From: Argopecten irradians
Taxonomy: Eukaryota > Mollusca > Bivalvia > Pectinida > Pectinidae
NCBI RefSeq assembly: GCF_041381155.1
Contig: NC_091143.1
Span: forward strand, 26,439,695 to 26,503,694
Reading direction: 5' to 3'
DNA: 64,000 nt
This document shows positions 59,893 through 64,000 of the stretch, in pieces. The notes beneath the pieces were generated by a model. That model was not told the origin of the DNA. It worked only from the letters and a program-made list of their open reading frames with translations, and did not search any database. The position numbers and the translations under genes are program-made. Numbering within the stretch: the first letter of the stretch is position 1; each line of letters opens with the position of its first letter.

Positions 59893-60720
59893 TAACTTTT
59901 TTCCCTGGTCTGGTTGCGTATTTCAGCAATCGCCAAGTAAAAGTAATATATTAGGGATTCGGTTCCAGCCTAGCACTACTCAATAAAAAGACAAAGTCAG
60001 GAATAAAAATCAACTTATGATTTATTATTATCACAAATCATCAAAGTACAGGTACTGGATACATGGAGATTTACTAAGGTTATACAAACAGTTACACTGA
60101 AATAGTTATCTAGATTCTTGAATACATTATTGGAATATGGAACATTTCCATAGATGGAGGTGCTTCCATCTATACTGGTACAATGCTCCGAATATGGAGA
60201 AATAAATAGCTACTATCTCAAAACTGTTATAATAAACATTAATTATTAGATTAAAAATATGTAATGATCACGAGCCACTATTAGGTCATTGGTTGCGAGA
60301 TGACGCAAGGCTTTCCAAAGTTCAGGGCCTGAAGAGGCGACCACTCGTTTGGAAGCTCAAATGAGTTCTAACTTTCCGACTGATTTCACCCCGTTTTATA
60401 GCCTGCGCTGGTGATCATCCGACGAGTCCGATCCAATCAAAACGCTAGTCCGCGAGTGCCAAAATCGAGGCTTCACTATAGTCTGTGAACTTCATATAAT
60501 GAATAACATCACATATCTCTTTCCGAAGTTAAAAATCATTATATTGTAGAACAACTAACAATTAACTAGAACTCTAACTAGAATTAAATAATAACTTAAA
60601 CTGAAACTGTTCTTTAAATAAGGTTTCCTTATTATAAGTCCAGAAACCAAAACAAATTGAAGTGTCGATGAGTAGACTTCTTTGACTAGATCACTATCAC
60701 TATAAAACCGGTATACGCGA
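59893..60720 (-). repeat. LTR sequence between Gypsy remnants A and B
   Basis: On the minus strand the end abutting the primer-binding site is gttaca. A TATA-like ctataaaacgggg lies near 60395-60405 and an AATAAA near 60025. The outer limits are not fixed: an inverted tgtaac/gttaca pair at 59893 and 60096 would give a short 204-bp LTR for B, leaving the rest as the LTR of A. No second copy was found in the window to prove it. Confidence 0.55.
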
Positions 60721-60721
60721 G

Positions 60722-62331
60722 TTAAAAGTTCAGTTTATCCGGTTGCTTGATTAGCCTTCCACTCCTAGTTCTGCGATCGATTCGCGACACATGTTTCTCA
60801 GATCCAGCTCTTGGTGTTTGTTTTACACGTCTTTCTGAACCAGTCCTCGGAGTTTTAGGGGAAAAAATACTTTCCACTTGTACAGTAGGTTTTGAATCAA
60901 TGTTCAGACATATATCCGTGATGATCATCGTCTAATTGGTCGATCTTAGGGCGCAACAAGTTGACGTCTGTTGCGTCGTATGTTACTCGTAGGATCGGTC
61001 GTTCTTGTCTATATGAGACTCCACTGTTCCATGAAATCCACCACATTTTCTTTAACTCAAAAAGTCTCACCAGGCCTCTGTTTTGGGAGGCTCACAGCAC
61101 AATGATGAATGTTAAAGCTTTCCTTTTGTTTTGACTTGTTTTCATCTTCCTTGGTTTTTACTTCCTCAAGGTACGGCCATTGTGGAGTTAGATTTAGGAG
61201 GGTTTTCCGTCCAATCAATTGCTCAGATGGGCAATACCCATTTTGTAACGCAATAGGCCAATAATGCTAAATATGAATCTTGCGAGTTCTGAATAAGTCT
61301 CTTAACTGTTTGGATAGCTCTTTCCGCTTCCCCGTTACCCTGAGGGTAATGAGGGCTGCTGGCGATATGTCGAAATCCATATTCATTGGCAAAGTTCTGG
61401 AATACTGAGCTGGCATATTGTGGCCCAGTGTCTGTTACTTAAACCTCGGGAATGCCGTGACGCGCGAAGATAGATGGTAAATGTTGAACTATCGCTTGTG
61501 ATGTCGTCGATGTAAGTTTCGCGATTTCAAATTATCGAGGGAAATACTCGACCACTACCAGGTATATAATGTTTCTCAATTGGCATAGATCTATGATACT
61601 TACCTGGCATAAGAGGTTCTGCTCGGTCGATATGATTTCTCATACATGAGGTAATGTTCTTTATAAGATCTTCTATCTCACGACTTAGACCTGGCCACCA
61701 CACTAAAGATTTATCTCTCTCTCAACACTTGACTATGCCTGGTGACCATCTTTGCAGTATTCTGCGGAATGTGGATGTGCAATCTTTGATAGAGGGATGT
61801 TCGTAAGTCGGCCAGCCTTCCTCACAATATTTGATGATGACGCGAGTTTGTTTAGATTTCCGATAACCGAGGTTCCGATGCTGGTAAGCTATCTAATATC
61901 AAGTGAACATACGATTATACTTCCTCTTGAAGTTCTGTATCTTGTAATTGGCGTGGTAGAGGTGACCTTGAAAATGCATCTGCGGTGTAGAGGAATTTTC
62001 CAGGTACGTCTATGATATCATACTCAAACCTCATCAGTCTCATCCTGAACCTTTGTATTCTAGGAGGAAGATCACTGATAGCCTTTGTACCCAACAGTGA
62101 CACAATTGGTTTATGGTCAGTCACTATTGGAAAATGTTTTCAAATGAGAAAGTCGATGAATTTCTCTGTAGCCCAGGTGACAGCTAGTGTTTCCTTTTCA
62201 ACTTGTGCATAGCGTTGCTCGGTTGAATTTATTGATCGCAAAGCATAAGTCACTAGCTTCCAGGATTCTTTTCGGGTATCATCACTTCCGTGTTCTTTAG
62301 TAGAAATTGTCAACATTGGATTCAAATGCAT
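60722..62331 (-). mobile_element. Ty3/Gypsy LTR-retrotransposon remnant A, 3' part (fossil)
   Basis: RNase H (about 62330-61915, with SINSTEQRYAQVEKETLA and PPRIQRFRMRLMRFEYDI) is followed by integrase remains and a typical pol tail, TRSGRLIKQPDKLNF, ending at 60722. It resembles the mag / K02A2.6-like Gypsy type, a different family from remnant B. Gag, protease and reverse transcriptase are not present in the window. Broken, with several breaks. Confidence 0.85.
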
Positions 62332-62511
62332 CTATCTGTTTAAATAATGGTGATAAAGTTAAAAACTTGACGTCTACAACTAGAATAACATCCCCTACTA
62401 ACATCCAGGTATGTGTCAAAGCCGTGTTTGAACGGAATATTTTTTTACAAGACATAATCGATGGTCGGTCGTCGTACCTGATTTGGTTTCCCACACCTTT
62501 ATAGAGGGACC

Positions 62512-62553
62512 TTGCAGTAGCGGAAAAGTCAGTCAAAGGTGATATCTTTTCCG
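62512..62553. repeat. Small hairpin at the border of remnant A
   Basis: gtagcggaaaag and cttttccgctac are exact inverted copies at the junction with the following tandem repeat. Confidence 0.7.
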
Positions 62554-62561
62554 CTACAATA

Positions 62562-62878
62562 GTAGCTACCCAGCATGCTACAGGCCCAATATCAGTACTC
62601 TTGGTGTTCTGGTTCTTGAAAAGAAGCCGTTTAAAGATTTTAGCCTTTTTGACCCCTGTGACCTTCAAACAACGTCAAGGTCATTTATTTGAACAAACTT
62701 TGTAGCCCTTCATCACAGCATGGTTACATGACCAAATATCTAGGTCTCTAGTATTTCACAAGAACTCGTTTAAAGATTTTAGCCTTTTTGATTCCTGTGA
62801 CCTTGAATGAAGATCAAGGTCATTCATTTGAACAAAAGAAATTGTTCAAAGATTTTAGCCAATCTGACCCCTGTGATC
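62562..62878 (+). repeat. ~140-bp molluscan repeat, third block
   Basis: Units share gtttaaagattttagccttt, gacccctgtgacctt and ggtcatttatttgaacaaac with the 48.5-50.4-kb blocks; spacing is about 140 bp. Confidence 0.85.
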
Positions 62879-62884
62879 ATCGAT

Positions 62885-63200
62885 AAGTGTTGTTATTTTT
62901 CGGCTGATCCGAAATCAAATATGGCCGCCACAGCCGCCATCTTGAAAACACATTTTGAACTTCATCTCAAGTTCTACAGGTGCGATTTGGCTGAAACTTA
63001 CATGAATTGATCCTGACATGGTCCCGATAAAGTGTTGTTTTTTTTTTTCGAATTCAAGATGTCCGCTTCGCCATCTTGAAAACACTGAACTTCCCAAGTT
63101 CTACCAAGCTGAAACTTGCATGAAATTATCCGCTGGTCGCGACAAGTGTTGTGACATCCTTGTTGCTAAATCAAAGATGGCTACCATGACACTATACTAA
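62885..63200 (+). repeat. Three diverged units of another tandem repeat
   Basis: aagtgttg begins units at about 62885, 63029 and 63144. Each has a gccatcttgaaaaca and caagttctac phrase and gctgaaact. The short frames across it are repeat artefacts. Confidence 0.75.
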
Positions 63201-63715
63201 TGAACTTCCTATACGATTATTACCAAGGTAGCACAGGGATTACTGTTTAGGTCTCTAGGGACTCTCTTGTATTTGTTATAATGGGACTTCTGAAAACATG
63301 ACTTATATAATATTAATAACAGATACAACCTTATTAATTCTATCATCCGGGAATTTCCAGGGCAATACAGATGGACAACAGTGTCTCGCTCTCTCCATGC
63401 TTGATGCCCTCCCCCCCCCTTTAATTAGGCCCCCGCCCGTCACGTAGTTTATCCGAGTGACTCCATTGACATGCTATCAGTCATTGTGCCTTCTGTCTCG
63501 ATAATTTCTGGGGGAATGTGCTTATTTTCCAAAACCAAGGTTTCCCCCCCCTCCCACCCCCCCTCACCCCCCCCCCCTTGTAATTTATATCATAATAGGC
63601 CCCCCTCCCCCCCCCGGCCATATCACAAGAGGAATGCCCATTATTCTTTGTTCTATATTATAAATCAATATGGTATTACCTAGTGGAAGCGGTAAATTTA
63701 ATTTGGATAATCTGT
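63201..63715. other. C-rich, low-complexity stretch
   Basis: Several C runs (63410-63420, 63543-63580, 63600-63617) separated by AT-rich text such as taatttatatcataataggc. No gene. Confidence 0.6.
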
Positions 63716-63719
63716 TGTT

Positions 63720-63908
63720 TTGACCCATGGAATCCAAACATGTTGGAAGGCATTCAACGTTACAGGAATATCAGCTTTTGACGTTTTCAGTACAACAAAT
63801 TACCAACCCGGGAGAGTGTGGAAAGGAGTGTCACAGAATATGGAAACTGTAACGCTTTCGCCTTTAACTACTGATCTGGTGTATGTCAAGGTCACAGTTA
63901 CCTTATAA
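63720..63908 (+). other. Unrecognised short ORF at window end
   Basis: A 62-aa frame (ends LTTDLVYVKVTVTL). The base composition is richer than the surroundings and it runs close to the window end, so it could be part of a gene or element cut by the border. No family seen. Confidence 0.15.
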
Positions 63909-64000
63909 CTACCAGAGTGCCACCACATACAACGTGACAGGAGCTTTGAGCGCTAGTTCCTCTCTTGTCTATGTGCAACAGGGAGATGCCTGTCTGTAAA

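Noticed and set aside
63471-63683. 70-aa Pro-rich frame
   Set aside because: Produced by C runs; no conserved features.

Overview
This window looks like nuclear DNA of a bivalve-type mollusc. It is AT-rich and intron-bearing, with two recognisable host genes in a sea of minisatellites, foldback elements and MITEs, and it carries a ~140-150-bp dispersed tandem repeat of the kind common in molluscs. There are no bacterial operons and no CRISPR arrays. The species cannot be fixed from the sequence alone.

Host genes. (1) A complete seven-exon dynactin subunit 3 gene (DCTN3, p24) lies on the minus strand from 33022 to 7273. I assembled it from small exons with GT-AG splice sites and matching phases. 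The predicted protein is 183 aa, close to the 186 aa of human DCTN3. Its first intron is about 22 kb. (2) An intronless coding region for La-related protein 6 (LARP6, 486 aa: La motif, RRM, SUZ-C tail) lies on the plus strand at 35604-37064. The two genes diverge from a ~2.6-kb intergenic region. A RecQ-helicase-like fragment lies near 50.4-50.7 kb.

Layout. 1-3.65 kb: a minisatellite with 27-bp and 34-bp unit forms. 4.9-5.9 kb: foldback elements and two reversed ~140-bp repeat units. 7.3-33.0 kb: DCTN3. Intron 2 (9.0-10.8 kb) holds a foldback element and a 26-bp minisatellite; intron 1 holds a 7.3-kb array of about 215 copies of another 34-bp unit (11.4-18.7 kb), a TTAA-flanked MITE, and a nest of elements inside elements (23.56-32.64 kb). 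35.6-37.1 kb: LARP6. 37-48 kb: mostly non-coding, with MITEs, a 16-copy 56/59-bp tandem array (42.8-43.7 kb) and a LINE-type C-terminal ORF (44.4-45.0 kb). 48.5-50.4 kb: the ~140-bp repeat family. 51.4-62.3 kb: remains of two different Ty3/Gypsy LTR elements on the minus strand, both broken fossils, with LTR and primer-binding-site sequence between them. 62.5-64 kb: more tandem repeats and C-rich tracts.

The most informative structure is the nest in DCTN3 intron 1. An 8.5-kb segment with ~160-bp inverted ends sits in a duplicated TTAA inside an older foldback element. A sister copy of that foldback at 9.7-10.3 kb shows what the empty site looked like. No transposase was recognised, so what moved these elements is open.
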